A stretch of 9,636 bases of DNA from Deltaproteobacteria bacterium (GCA_018644785.1 JABGPV010000195.1:1-9636); one strand, 5' to 3'; shown: positions 1 to 7,039, counted from the stretch's first letter. Notes: generated by a model not told the origin, from the sequence alone. Made by a program: numbers and translations.

Positions 1-927
1 AAGGAAAAATATGTCAAACCCCTGCTGAAAGGCGATATTTTTGCGGCCGAATGCCTGACGGAACCCCGGGGAGGATCGGATTTTTTCGGCGCCACCACAA
101 AGGCTGAAGACAAGGGGGACTATTTCCTCTTAAACGGCCAGAAGCGGTTTATCGTGGGAGGCGAAGGGGCCGACTATTTTCTCGTCTATGCCCGCACGGA
201 ATTCAATGCCAAAAGTAAACCCCAGGATTCCCTGACGGCCTTTATTGTAGACCGCGGACCGGGGGTGGAAACCAAATACCTATACGGTCTCATGGGCTGC
301 CGGGGCGGGGGCACGGCCCGCCTGGTTTTTAAGGATGTGAAAGTGCCAACGGAAAATATTGTGGGCAGAAAAAACGGCGCTTATGATGTTTTCAACACCA
401 TGATGATACCCGAACGTTTGGGATCTTCGGTCATGGCCATCGGATCGGCCCGTGTGGCCCTGGATATCGCCACAAAATACACGTCCCGACGAAAAGCTTT
501 CGGGACCACCATCAACAATTTTCAGGGGGTCGGTTTTCAGGTTGCCGAAGCCGCAACGCTTCTGGATGCGGCCCGTGCGCTGGGATATGCCACGGCCCGG
601 GCCGTGGATTCGAACGCTCACATGCACCGGGTCCGCAGGATGGTTTCCGAATCAAAGAAGTTTATCACCGAATCATGCCAGAAGGTTGTTCACAATGCCA
701 TGCAGGTGGTGGGTGGTATCGGGTACACCAATATTTTTCCCATTGAACGAATCTACCGGGATATCCGTTTGGCCTCCATCTGGACCGGCTCCAGCGAAGT
801 AATGAGCATGATCATCGCCCATGAATGGTACCGGGAAAGGCTGAAAACCAACAGTGCTGCCGGAGAGCGGGACTATGAAGCGGATGCGCCGGAAGCGTTT
901 GCGGTTGATGAAAAGATCTATGAATGA
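1..927 (+). CDS. Acyl-CoA dehydrogenase, C-terminal part (5' end outside window)
   Basis: Flavin-dependent acyl-CoA dehydrogenase, which oxidises an acyl-CoA to the 2,3-enoyl-CoA and passes electrons to ETF. The frame is open from base 1, so roughly the first 110-130 residues are missing; 308 residues are visible. Family signature 1 is at fragment residues 17-27 (AECLTEPRGGS) and signature 2 at 235-255 (QVVGGIGY, then FPIERIYRD). The FAD-side RRKAFG segment is also present. Where medium-chain enzymes have the catalytic Glu (YEGTSQI), this protein reads WTGSSEV, with Thr262. A Glu at residue 138 (PERL) lines up by eye with the alternative catalytic Glu of isovaleryl-CoA and long-chain dehydrogenases (LERL). 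The family is certain; the substrate cannot be told. The gene ends 308 bp before trpE and is separated from it by a promoter, so it is not part of the trp operon. Confidence 0.93.
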   Translation, partial: KEKYVKPLLKGDIFAAECLTEPRGGSDFFGATTKAEDKGDYFLLNGQKRFIVGGEGADYFLVYARTEFNAKSKPQDSLTAFIVDRGPGVETKYLYGLMGCRGGGTARLVFKDVKVPTENIVGRKNGAYDVFNTMMIPERLGSSVMAIGSARVALDIATKYTSRRKAFGTTINNFQGVGFQVAEAATLLDAARALGYATARAVDSNAHMHRVRRMVSESKKFITESCQKVVHNAMQVVGGIGYTNIFPIERIYRDIRLASIWTGSSEVMSMIIAHEWYRERLKTNSAAGERDYEADAPEAFAVDEKIYE

Positions 928-949
928 GAACTCCGGATCAAAAAACTCC

Positions 950-978
950 TTGACAATTTTTTCCCAAACGATTACTAA
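950..978 (+). promoter_or_regulatory. Probable trp operon promoter (sigma-70 type)
   Basis: A perfect -35 box TTGACA lies at 950-955, followed by a 17-nt spacer and a weaker -10 box TACTAA at 973-978 (3 of 6 consensus bases). The -35 and next two bases (TTGACAAT) match those of the E. coli trp promoter. Transcription would begin near 983-987. It is the best promoter between the acyl-CoA dehydrogenase gene and trpE, and I see none between the downstream hairpins and trpE. I could not recognise a TrpR-type palindromic operator over it. Confidence 0.6.
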
Positions 979-986
979 GCTGATCC

Positions 987-1079
987 ATGGAAACACGCGA
1001 GAGAAAAATTAGAACGACTGCATTAAGGAATTGGCGGTGGCGCAACTTCATACAGACGAGGTGTGCCGACCTGATTTAG
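987..1079 (+). CDS. trpL: Candidate trp leader peptide with Trp-Arg-Trp codons
   Basis: A 30-codon frame from ATG 987 to TAG 1077-1079 lies between the probable promoter and the attenuator hairpins. It begins METRERKIRT and carries N-W-R-W-R-N at residues 15-20, with TGG codons at 1032-1034 and 1038-1040. Two Trp in 30 residues is notable beside the neighbouring enzymes, three of which have none. Trp-rich leader peptides sense charged tRNA-Trp by ribosome stalling in classical trp attenuation. There is no Shine-Dalgarno before ATG 987, and the predicted transcript starts at or within a few bases of it, so translation would be leaderless or nearly so. The symbol is given by position and Trp content only. 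The frame could be chance, because the Trp codons lie about 67 nt upstream of the first hairpin, farther than in the textbook arrangement. Confidence 0.45.
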   Translation: METRERKIRTTALRNWRWRNFIQTRCADLI

Positions 1080-1125
1080 AACCAACAGCAACATACTGAA
1101 ACAAACAAACCGTGGCGCGCTTCAT
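1037..1125 (+). repeat. Imperfect direct repeat: Trp-codon region and first attenuator arm
   Basis: GTGGCGCAACTTCAT at 1037-1051 recurs as GTGGCGCGCTTCAT at 1112-1125, differing only by AA versus G in the middle. The first copy overlaps the second Trp codon of the candidate leader peptide; the second forms part of the ascending arm and loop of the first leader hairpin. The 30 bases just before the second copy (about 1079-1109) are CA-rich with very few G, so probably unstructured in RNA. Confidence 0.55.
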
Positions 1126-1146
1126 CAAGGGCTTCACGGTTTTTTT
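1107..1146 (+). promoter_or_regulatory. Leader hairpin 1:2 (protector / anti-antiterminator)
   Basis: AAACCGTG (1107-1114) pairs perfectly with CACGGTTT (1135-1142). Inside it, GC (1117-1118) pairs with GC (1131-1132) and CTT (1120-1122) with AAG (1127-1129) around a CATC loop. A run of seven T (1140-1146) follows the stem, so it could also act as a terminator itself. Its descending arm is shared with the antiterminator stem 1131-1176, so the two cannot form together. Confidence 0.65.
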
Positions 1147-1176
1147 AGGTGCATATTTACAAAAGGGCCGTGGGGC
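1131..1176 (+). promoter_or_regulatory. Candidate antiterminator stem 2:3
   Basis: Bases 1135-1146 (CACGG plus seven T) can pair along their whole length with 1161-1172 (AAAAGGGCCGTG), using three G-U wobbles in the middle. The helix can extend through 1131-1134 with 1173-1176, giving 16 consecutive pairs around a 14-nt loop (1147-1160). Forming it uses the descending arm of the first hairpin and the ascending arm of the terminator. This is the arrangement expected of an antiterminator. It was found by manual pairing, with no energy calculation. Confidence 0.55.
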
Positions 1177-1200
1177 AAATTCTCCACGGCCCTTTTTTTT
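1161..1200 (+). terminator. trp attenuator: strong intrinsic terminator before trpE
   Basis: A perfect 13-bp stem pairs AAAAGGGCCGTGG (1161-1173) with CCACGGCCCTTTT (1184-1196). It is extendable by a G-U and a G-C pair to leave a six-base loop (CAAATT), and eight T follow at 1193-1200. It ends 36 nt before the trpE start, with no recognisable promoter in between. Transcripts for trpE must therefore pass it, which makes it an attenuator rather than an end-of-gene terminator. Confidence 0.85.
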
Positions 1201-1220
1201 ATTTGGAAGCGCCAATTTAA

Positions 1221-1227
1221 AGAGGAG
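1221..1227 (+). promoter_or_regulatory. Shine-Dalgarno of trpE, fixing a TTG start
   Basis: AGAGGAG lies 8 nt before TTG at 1236. There is no ATG or GTG at this position, so this strong site decides in favour of a TTG start for trpE. Confidence 0.8.
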
Positions 1228-1235
1228 CGGGCATT

Positions 1236-2699
1236 TTGGAAATACAGCCTTCACTTTCGCAATTCAAACGGATGGTCCCCCGGGGCAACCTCATACCGGT
1301 GTATGGGGAGTTCCTGGCGGATACGGAAACCCCGGTTTCAGCCTACCTGAAAATCAAGGACAAGGCCTTCTCCTATCTCCTGGAAAGCGCGGACGGCGGA
1401 ACCACCTGGGGTCGGTACAGTTTTATTGGGTATAAACCCTACCTGGTGGCGCGTTTCATGGACCGGCGAATGGAAATCACAAGGGATGGGAAAACCGAAA
1501 TCATCCCCCCGATTGAAAATCCCCTGGAAATCTTGAGAAGTCTGACGTCACAATACCGTTCGGTAACATCAGAGGATCTTCCTCCGTTTCAAGGGGGGCT
1601 CGTGGGATTCTTCAATTATGACCTGATTCGAACCTGGGAACCGGTACCCGGGGATGACCCGGATGCCAACATACCCGAGTGCATTTTTACCGCCTCCCGG
1701 CGGCTCATCATCTTTGACCACCTGACCCACAAGATTATCGTAGCCGCCCATGCCCATGTGTTGGAAAACGAAGATCCGGAGAGCGCCTACTTGGAGGCTT
1801 GTAATGCCGTGAATGAAACCATCGCCGAACTGAGCCGGCCTGTCCCCACGGTCATGGGAGGGAATAACGTCAAGATCTCGAAGCTGACGTCCAATGTCGA
1901 AAAAGAACCCTTCATGGGGGCCGTGGAACAGGCCAAGGAATACATTGGCGCCGGAGATGCGATCCAGATCGTCCTGTCCCAGCGATTTCAGGGGACCGTA
2001 TCAGGCGATGATTTCGCCCTGTATCGAAAGCTCAGGAGCATCAACCCGTCGCCCTATATGTTTTATCTCAATTTCGGGGAAACCCGGCTCATTGGCGCTT
2101 CCCCTGAAATCCTGGTGCGCCTGACGGATGGACGGATTGAATTGCGCCCTATCGCGGGAACACGCCCCAGGGGAAAGGACGAAGAGACGGATCAAGAGCT
2201 CGCAAAGGAGCTCATGGCGGATCCCAAGGAGCGGGCCGAACACATTATGCTGGTGGATCTGGGCAGAAACGATGCGGGAAAAGTGGCGGCGCCGGGCACG
2301 GTGAAAGTTCCCAGGTTGATGGAAGTGGAACGTTACTCCCATGTCATGCACCTGGTGAGCCGGGTGGAAGCGAAGCTAAGCCCGAAAAAAGACGCCTTCG
2401 ACCTGTTCATGGCGTCATTTCCCGCGGGAACTGTTTCGGGAGCCCCCAAGATTCGGGCCATGGAAATCATTCATGAACTGGAATCCTCTCCCCGGGGGCC
2501 CTATGCGGGCGCCGTCGGATATTTCGGTTTCAACGGCAACATGGATTTTTGCATCACCATCCGCACCATGACCCTGCACAATGACAAACTGTCCATCCAG
2601 GTGGGCGCCGGCATTGTGGCCGACTCCGATCCGGAAATGGAATACCAGGAAACCCTGAACAAGGCGGGCGCCATGTTTCAGGCCATCGGGAGGACGTAA
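1236..2699 (+). CDS. trpE: Anthranilate synthase component I (TrpE)
   Basis: Large subunit of anthranilate synthase, which converts chorismate and ammonia (delivered by TrpG) to anthranilate and pyruvate, the committed step of tryptophan synthesis. At 487 residues it has the normal length. The N-terminal regulatory motif LLES is at residues 48-51 and NPSPYMFYL at 270-278; both contribute to the Trp feedback pocket in characterised TrpE, so the enzyme is probably feedback-inhibited. Chorismate-site motifs follow: PIAGTRPRG (305-313), DLGRND (341-346), the conserved His369 in [17 protein letters not shown] (398-405) and [11 protein letters not shown]. The LLES element favours TrpE over aminodeoxychorismate synthase PabB. 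Translation starts at TTG 1236, behind a good ribosome site and downstream of the attenuator. It is the first structural gene of the operon, and trpG follows after 5 nt. Confidence 0.97.
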   Translation: MEIQPSLSQFKRMVPRGNLIPVYGEFLADTETPVSAYLKIKDKAFSYLLESADGGTTWGRYSFIGYKPYLVARFMDRRMEITRDGKTEIIPPIENPLEILRSLTSQYRSVTSEDLPPFQGGLVGFFNYDLIRTWEPVPGDDPDANIPECIFTASRRLIIFDHLTHKIIVAAHAHVLENEDPESAYLEACNAVNETIAELSRPVPTVMGGNNVKISKLTSNVEKEPFMGAVEQAKEYIGAGDAIQIVLSQRFQGTVSGDDFALYRKLRSINPSPYMFYLNFGETRLIGASPEILVRLTDGRIELRPIAGTRPRGKDEETDQELAKELMADPKERAEHIMLVDLGRNDAGKVAAPGTVKVPRLMEVERYSHVMHLVSRVEAKLSPKKDAFDLFMASFPAGTVSGAPKIRAMEIIHELESSPRGPYAGAVGYFGFNGNMDFCITIRTMTLHNDKLSIQVGAGIVADSDPEMEYQETLNKAGAMFQAIGRT

Positions 2700-2704
2700 A
2701 CAAA

Positions 2705-3277
2705 ATGATTCTAATGATCGATAACTACGATTCCTTTACCTACAACCTGGTCCAGATGGTACAGGCATTGGAAAAAGACATTGAAGTCAGGCGAAACGAC
2801 CAGGTGGACATTCCGGGGCTGGAAGACTTAAAACCAACGGCCCTGCTGGTCTCCCCCGGACCCGGCAAACCGGGTGATGCCGGCATTTCGGTGGAAGCCA
2901 TTCGACATTTCGGAAGAAAGATTCCGGTTCTGGGAGTGTGTCTGGGCCATCAATCCATGGCCGCCGCCTTCGGGGGTGAGGTGATTCGCGCGGACAGGAT
3001 CATGCACGGAAAAACAAGCCGCATCTTTCACGACGGTCGGGGACTTTATCACGGCCTGCCCAATCCTTTTCCCGCCATTCGTTATCATTCCCTGATAGTG
3101 AACAGGAACCGGATCCCCGAGGGGTTTGAGGTCAGCGCCTGGACAAAGCAGGATGAAATTATGGGACTCAGAAACAAAAAATACCCCATGGAAGGGGTGC
3201 AATTCCATCCGGAGTCGATTCTGACCGATACCGGAATAGAACTGATGAAAAACTTTTTAAGGAGGATAGATCCATGA
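2705..3277 (+). CDS. trpG: Anthranilate synthase component II, glutamine amidotransferase (TrpG)
   Basis: Class I glutamine amidotransferase subunit that hydrolyses glutamine and channels ammonia to TrpE. It has 190 residues, typical of a free-standing TrpG with no fused TrpD. The start MILMIDNYDSFTYNLVQ is characteristic of TrpG/PabA. The oxyanion region SPGPGKPGDAG is at 50-60, the nucleophile Cys79 lies in GVCLGHQ, HGK is at 101-103, and the triad His168 and Glu170 lie in QFHPES. GGGAGG at 2688-2693, within the end of trpE, serves as the ribosome site. The stop codon overlaps the trpD start as ATGA (3274-3277), implying translational coupling. Such subunits sometimes also serve PabB for folate; context assigns this one to tryptophan. 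Confidence 0.97.
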   Translation: MILMIDNYDSFTYNLVQMVQALEKDIEVRRNDQVDIPGLEDLKPTALLVSPGPGKPGDAGISVEAIRHFGRKIPVLGVCLGHQSMAAAFGGEVIRADRIMHGKTSRIFHDGRGLYHGLPNPFPAIRYHSLIVNRNRIPEGFEVSAWTKQDEIMGLRNKKYPMEGVQFHPESILTDTGIELMKNFLRRIDP

Positions 3278-4353
3278 TTAAAGAAGCCATCGCTAAAGCG
3301 GTAAACGGACAGGATCTCATGGAAGAAGAAATGGTTTCCACCATGAATGAAATCATGACGGGGCAGGCAACTTCTTCTCAGATCGGATCATTTCTGACGG
3401 CTCTCCGGATGAAGGGCGAAACCGTGGCGGAAATCACGGGGGCGGCCAAAGTCATGCGCGAGAAAGCCGACAAAATTAACGTCAACAACCACCTGGTCAG
3501 CATTGACCGGGACGAGATCAATGCGGAAGATGAAACCCTTCTGGATATTGTGGGCACCGGCGGGGACGGCACCCGGACTTTCAATGTCTCCACCACCACC
3601 GCTTTCGTGGCGGCAGGCGCAGGGCTGCGGGTGGCCAAACACGGCAACCGCGCGGTATCCAGCCTTTGCGGCAGCGCTGATGTTCTGGAGAATCTGGGCG
3701 TCAACCTGGACATCAACCACGCGGATGTGGAGCGATGTGTGGAAGAGGTGGGCATCGGATTTCTCTACGCCCCGAGTTTTCACGGGGCCATGAAATACGC
3801 CGCCAAACCACGGCGTGAAATGGGGATCAGGACCCTTTTCAACCTTCTGGGGCCGTTGACCAATCCGGCGGGCGCCAATGTACAGGTTCTGGGAGTCTAC
3901 GCCCCCGACCTGACGGAAATGATGGCCCGGGTCTTAGGCAACCTGGGGGTTCGAGAGGCCTTTGTGGTATGCGGCGAGGGCACTTACGACGAAATCAGCA
4001 TTTGCGGCAAAACCAAGGTGACCCATCTCAAAAACGGCGATATCAACACCTTTGACATGGAACCGGAGACCTATGGCTTTAAACGGGCCGCCGCCGAAGA
4101 CATACAGGGGGGCAATGCCAAACGGAATGCCGAGATCGTCCGTGATATCCTCGATGGCGAAGAAGGCCCCAAGCGAGAGATGGTCCTTTTAAACACCGCC
4201 TCCGCCTATGTGGCCTCCGGACTGGACACGGGTTTTGGTGAGGGCATCAAACGCGCGATTGAGGTCATCGATTCAGGCAAAGCCAGGGAAAAGCTGGATG
4301 CACTGGTGAATTTCACCCAAAGATGCACCGACTTTGTACGAAAGGAACTGTAG
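3274..4353 (+). CDS. trpD: Anthranilate phosphoribosyltransferase (TrpD)
   Basis: Transfers the phosphoribosyl group of PRPP to anthranilate, giving N-(5-phosphoribosyl)anthranilate. It has 359 residues and a nucleoside phosphorylase-like fold. Motifs in order: GTGGDGT (94-100) and NVST (104-107) for PRPP, KHGNR (122-126), SSLCGSADVLENLG (129-142), GPLTNP (193-198) and the metal-binding Asp239-Glu240. It overlaps the trpG stop as ATGA, with GGAGG (3261-3265) 8 nt upstream, and its TAG stop abuts the trpC ATG. The protein contains no tryptophan. An acidic stretch at about 78-90, between the helical N-terminal part and the glycine motif, looks like a small insertion compared with typical TrpD; this was judged by eye. 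Confidence 0.97.
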   Translation: MIKEAIAKAVNGQDLMEEEMVSTMNEIMTGQATSSQIGSFLTALRMKGETVAEITGAAKVMREKADKINVNNHLVSIDRDEINAEDETLLDIVGTGGDGTRTFNVSTTTAFVAAGAGLRVAKHGNRAVSSLCGSADVLENLGVNLDINHADVERCVEEVGIGFLYAPSFHGAMKYAAKPRREMGIRTLFNLLGPLTNPAGANVQVLGVYAPDLTEMMARVLGNLGVREAFVVCGEGTYDEISICGKTKVTHLKNGDINTFDMEPETYGFKRAAAEDIQGGNAKRNAEIVRDILDGEEGPKREMVLLNTASAYVASGLDTGFGEGIKRAIEVIDSGKAREKLDALVNFTQRCTDFVRKEL

Positions 4354-5139
4354 ATGCATGCCAAGCTGATTGAAATCCTTGAAGAAAAAAAAAGGGAAGT
4401 GAAACGTCTGAAAAAGGAACGACTTTCATTTCCGGAGAACCCTTTTTCAAAGGGCATCCGAGATTTCGAGAAGGCCCTGACATCCAATGCCGGGATTGAT
4501 CTGATTGCTGAGATCAAATTCGGATCGCCTTCGGCAGGCATCATTCGGGAAGACTCTGATTTTCTGTCCATCGGACGCGCTTATGAGAAAGCGGGCGCCG
4601 CAACCATCTCCCTGCTGACGGACAAGAAGTTTTTCAAAGGGGATCTCAAGAATCTGCCGTTTCTGAAGCAGGCCGTTTCCCTGCCGATCCTTCGAAAGGA
4701 TTTTATTGTTGATGAAATTCAGATAACCGAATCCGCGCGGTTCGGCGCCGATGCGGTGCTGCTCATTGCCCGGATATTATCTGTGGAACAATTGAAGCGC
4801 CTGCTTGATGCCTCACGCGAATACGGAATAGGGGCACTTACTGAAATCCACGATAAAATGGACCTTGATAAAGCACTGAAATGCGATGCCCACATTATCG
4901 GCATCAACAACCGTGATCTGGATACCTTTGAGATCAACACCGACACCACCCTTGAACTGGCCTCCCTCATCCCCTCGGACAGGGTGGTAATCAGTGAAAG
5001 CGGCATCCGTTCCGGCAGAGACATTCAAGCATTAAACGGGATGAATATTCAGGCGGTGCTGGTGGGTTCGGCACTCATGAGCTCTGCTGATCCCGGAAAA
5101 AAGGCAATGGAAATGGTAATGGCGGGAAAAGGAGCATAA
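4354..5139 (+). CDS. trpC: Indole-3-glycerol phosphate synthase (TrpC)
   Basis: Converts the TrpF product CdRP to indole-3-glycerol phosphate with loss of CO2 and water. At 261 residues it is a monofunctional TIM barrel, not fused to TrpF as in E. coli. The substrate motif IAEIKFGSPSAG (51-62) includes Lys55; LRKDFIVD (113-120) carries the likely general acid Lys115; Glu164 lies in ALTEIHD; GINNRDLDTF (183-192) and SESGI (214-218) form the phosphate and active-site loops. The motif has Phe-Gly after EIK, where many enzymes have Lys-Ala or similar. ATG 4354 directly follows the trpD stop, with AAAGGA (4341-4346) 7 nt upstream. The protein has no tryptophan. Confidence 0.96.
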   Translation: MHAKLIEILEEKKREVKRLKKERLSFPENPFSKGIRDFEKALTSNAGIDLIAEIKFGSPSAGIIREDSDFLSIGRAYEKAGAATISLLTDKKFFKGDLKNLPFLKQAVSLPILRKDFIVDEIQITESARFGADAVLLIARILSVEQLKRLLDASREYGIGALTEIHDKMDLDKALKCDAHIIGINNRDLDTFEINTDTTLELASLIPSDRVVISESGIRSGRDIQALNGMNIQAVLVGSALMSSADPGKKAMEMVMAGKGA

Positions 5140-5141
5140 GC

Positions 5142-5807
5142 ATGGTGCAGGTTAAGGTCTGCGGCATCACCCGTATGGCGGATGCCGAAAAAGCAGTTGA
5201 ATTGGGCGCGGATGCTCTGGGATTCGTTTTTGCGGAAAGTCCCCGGAAAATCATCCCTCAAAAAGCAAGGGACATCACCCGGAGAATCTCGCCATTTGTC
5301 AAAACCGTGGGCGTCTTTGTTAATGAGCAACCGGCGGAAATTCGGAAGATCATGGATTTCTGCGGGCTGGATCTGCTTCAACTCCATGGAAATGAATCCG
5401 TCTCCGCCTGTTCCAAACTAGCCCCCAGGGTCATCAAGGCCTTTCGCGTTCAAGGAGAAAAATCCCTTTTACAGATCGCGGAATATAAGAACCACGTGAG
5501 GGCCATTCTTCTGGACACCTATCAAAAGGGCTTAAACGGCGGCACGGGGAAAACCTTTGACTGGGGTCTGGCAGTCAAAAGCAAGGAAACCGGCATCCCC
5601 TTGGTGCTGTCCGGAGGACTGGACGCCGACAACATAGAAGCGGCCCTGGAAAGGGCGAATCCTTTTGCCATCGATATCAACAGCAGCGTCGAGAAAATTC
5701 CGGGCATAAAAGACCATGAGCGGATGCGAATCTTTATGGAAAAAATAAAAGACTATGAACGTAAGGGCACGGCGCACCGTGCCCCTACCCTACCACCGGA
5801 GGCATAA
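5142..5807 (+). CDS. trpF: Phosphoribosylanthranilate isomerase (TrpF) with REP-derived C-terminal tail
   Basis: Catalyses the Amadori rearrangement of phosphoribosylanthranilate to CdRP. It is a TIM barrel of 221 residues. KVCGIT (5-10) holds the catalytic Cys7, LLDT the catalytic Asp125, GGTGKTFDW (133-141) and SGGLDADN (157-164) the phosphate loops, and DINSSVE the last strand. The start is ATG 5142, 2 nt after trpC, with AAAAGGAG (5127-5134) upstream. The last 14 residues (KGTAHRAPTLPPEA) are encoded by a REP-like palindrome at 5761-5788 and the trpB ribosome site. They fall after the final helix, so they probably extend the protein without harming the barrel. The function is secure; the tail is probably a recent addition. 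Confidence 0.96.
   Translation: MVQVKVCGITRMADAEKAVELGADALGFVFAESPRKIIPQKARDITRRISPFVKTVGVFVNEQPAEIRKIMDFCGLDLLQLHGNESVSACSKLAPRVIKAFRVQGEKSLLQIAEYKNHVRAILLDTYQKGLNGGTGKTFDWGLAVKSKETGIPLVLSGGLDADNIEAALERANPFAIDINSSVEKIPGIKDHERMRIFMEKIKDYERKGTAHRAPTLPPEA
5761..5788 (+). repeat. REP-like palindrome inside the 3' end of trpF
   Basis: GTAAGGGCACGG (5761-5772) and CCGTGCCCCTAC (5777-5788) are complementary except for one A-C mismatch and enclose the loop CGCA. The general pattern GTAGGGGC...GCCCCTAC resembles short palindromic REP-type elements known from several bacterial groups; that family link comes from memory and is not tested. The element is translated in the trpF frame and would fold into a hairpin just before the trpB ribosome site (GGAGG, 5798-5802). 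It lacks a T-run, so it is unlikely to be an intrinsic terminator. It may stabilise or modulate the trpF-trpB junction of the mRNA. Confidence 0.6.
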
Positions 5808-5812
5808 AGTCT

Positions 5813-7039
5813 ATGGACCATCGGGGCTATTACGGACCATTCGGGGGGGCGTTCATCCCTGAAATTCTGACCTCAACATTTGAGGAACTGGTTGCGGCCT
5901 TTGAAACCGCAAAGGCGGATCCCTCCTTCTGGGAAGAATATGAGCATGTCATGAGCACCTATTCCTGCCGGCCCACGCCCATCACCTTTGCCGGCAATCT
6001 GACCCAACATTTCGGCGGGGCGAAAATCTATATCAAGCGAGAAGACCTCAACCATACCGGCGCCCACAAAGCCAACAATGTCATGGGGCAGGGGCTCCTG
6101 GTGAAACGCATGGGGAAATCCCGGGTGATAGCGGAGACGGGCGCAGGCCAGCACGGCGTGGCCACCGCCACCATGGCTGCCAAATACGGGTTTGAATGCA
6201 CCATTTATATGGGGGAAACCGATGTGTTGCGACAGCGGCCCAATGTGTTCTGGATGGAACGTCTGGGGGCCCAGGTGATCCCCGTTACAGATGGATCAAA
6301 AATCCTGAAAGATGCCATCAATGAAGCGTTCAGGGACTGGGTGAGCAACATGGACAACACCCATTATGTTCTGGGAACCGCCTGCGGCCCCCATCCCTAC
6401 CCGGAAATGGTGTCCTGGTTTCAGTCCATTATCGGCCGGGAGGCACGCCAACAGATTCTGGAACAGACGGGACAACTTCCCGCCCGGGTTTACGCCTGTG
6501 TGGGCGGAGGCTCCAATGCGCTGGGGATATTCAGCGGATTCCTGGATGACGCGGTGGAACTGGTGGGCGCTGAAGCCGCCGGTAAAGGGCTTCAAACCGG
6601 CGAACACGCGGCCCGACTGGCATCTGAAGACGGCAGCCCGGGCGTGGTCCAGGGATACAAAACCTACTTCCTTCAGAACGAAGACGGCCAGATGAGGGAG
6701 ACCCACAGCGTGGCGGCCGGCCTGGATTATATCGGGGTTTCTCCCATCCTGGCTTCCCTTGGTGAAAGGGGCAGGGTCCGCTTTGAGGCAACCACCGACC
6801 GGGAGGTCATCGACGCTCTTTCCCTCACGCTCAAAATGGAAGGCCTGATTCCGGCCCTTGAATCGGCCCACGCCTTTGCCCAGGCTTTTAAGGAGGCGCC
6901 GGAACTGTCAAAAGACGACATTATTCTGATCAACCAATCGGGCCGGGGAGATAAGGATATCTTCACCATCGCCGATGCCTTTGAGGACCCCGGCTGGAAA
7001 GCATTTATTCAGAAAAAAGCGGAGGGCTACCGTGCTTGA
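5813..7039 (+). CDS. trpB: Tryptophan synthase beta chain (TrpB)
   Basis: PLP enzyme joining indole and L-serine to form L-tryptophan, in a complex with TrpA. It has 408 residues, typical of the TrpB1 class that pairs with TrpA. The start GYYGPFGGAFIPEIL is the usual TrpB N-terminus. The PLP Lys87 lies in HTGAHKANN, catalytic Glu109 in ETGAGQHG, the phosphate-binding loop GGGSNA is at 231-236, and SGRGDKD (376-382) is near the C-terminus. It starts 5 nt after trpF with GGAGG (5798-5802) 10 nt upstream, and its 3' end overlaps trpA by 8 nt. It holds five Trp residues, the most of any enzyme in the operon. Confidence 0.97.
   Translation: MDHRGYYGPFGGAFIPEILTSTFEELVAAFETAKADPSFWEEYEHVMSTYSCRPTPITFAGNLTQHFGGAKIYIKREDLNHTGAHKANNVMGQGLLVKRMGKSRVIAETGAGQHGVATATMAAKYGFECTIYMGETDVLRQRPNVFWMERLGAQVIPVTDGSKILKDAINEAFRDWVSNMDNTHYVLGTACGPHPYPEMVSWFQSIIGREARQQILEQTGQLPARVYACVGGGSNALGIFSGFLDDAVELVGAEAAGKGLQTGEHAARLASEDGSPGVVQGYKTYFLQNEDGQMRETHSVAAGLDYIGVSPILASLGERGRVRFEATTDREVIDALSLTLKMEGLIPALESAHAFAQAFKEAPELSKDDIILINQSGRGDKDIFTIADAFEDPGWKAFIQKKAEGYRA

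Noticed and set aside
950..990. A TrpR-type operator overlapping the trp promoter
   Set aside because: The sequence around the -10 box contains ACTAA but no convincing two-fold symmetric operator.
1037..1099. A 20-codon frame from GTG 1037 with AAGGA 7 nt upstream, as an alternative leader peptide
   Set aside because: It has a better ribosome site than the 987 frame and ends close to hairpin 1, but contains no Trp codon, so it cannot sense tryptophan. Kept only as a possibility.
1156..1184. TTTACA at 1156 as a -35 box for a second trpE promoter
   Set aside because: No acceptable -10 box lies 16-18 nt downstream (ATTCTC at 17), and the element overlaps the terminator stem.
1112..1435. A 107-codon reading frame from GTG 1112 running through the hairpins into trpE
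   Set aside because: It overlaps the attenuator stems and the start of trpE in another frame, has low-complexity content from the hairpins, and resembles no family I know.
6296..6871. A 191-codon minus-strand frame opposite trpB
   Set aside because: It is antisense to strongly conserved TrpB sequence, with no ribosome site or known domain.
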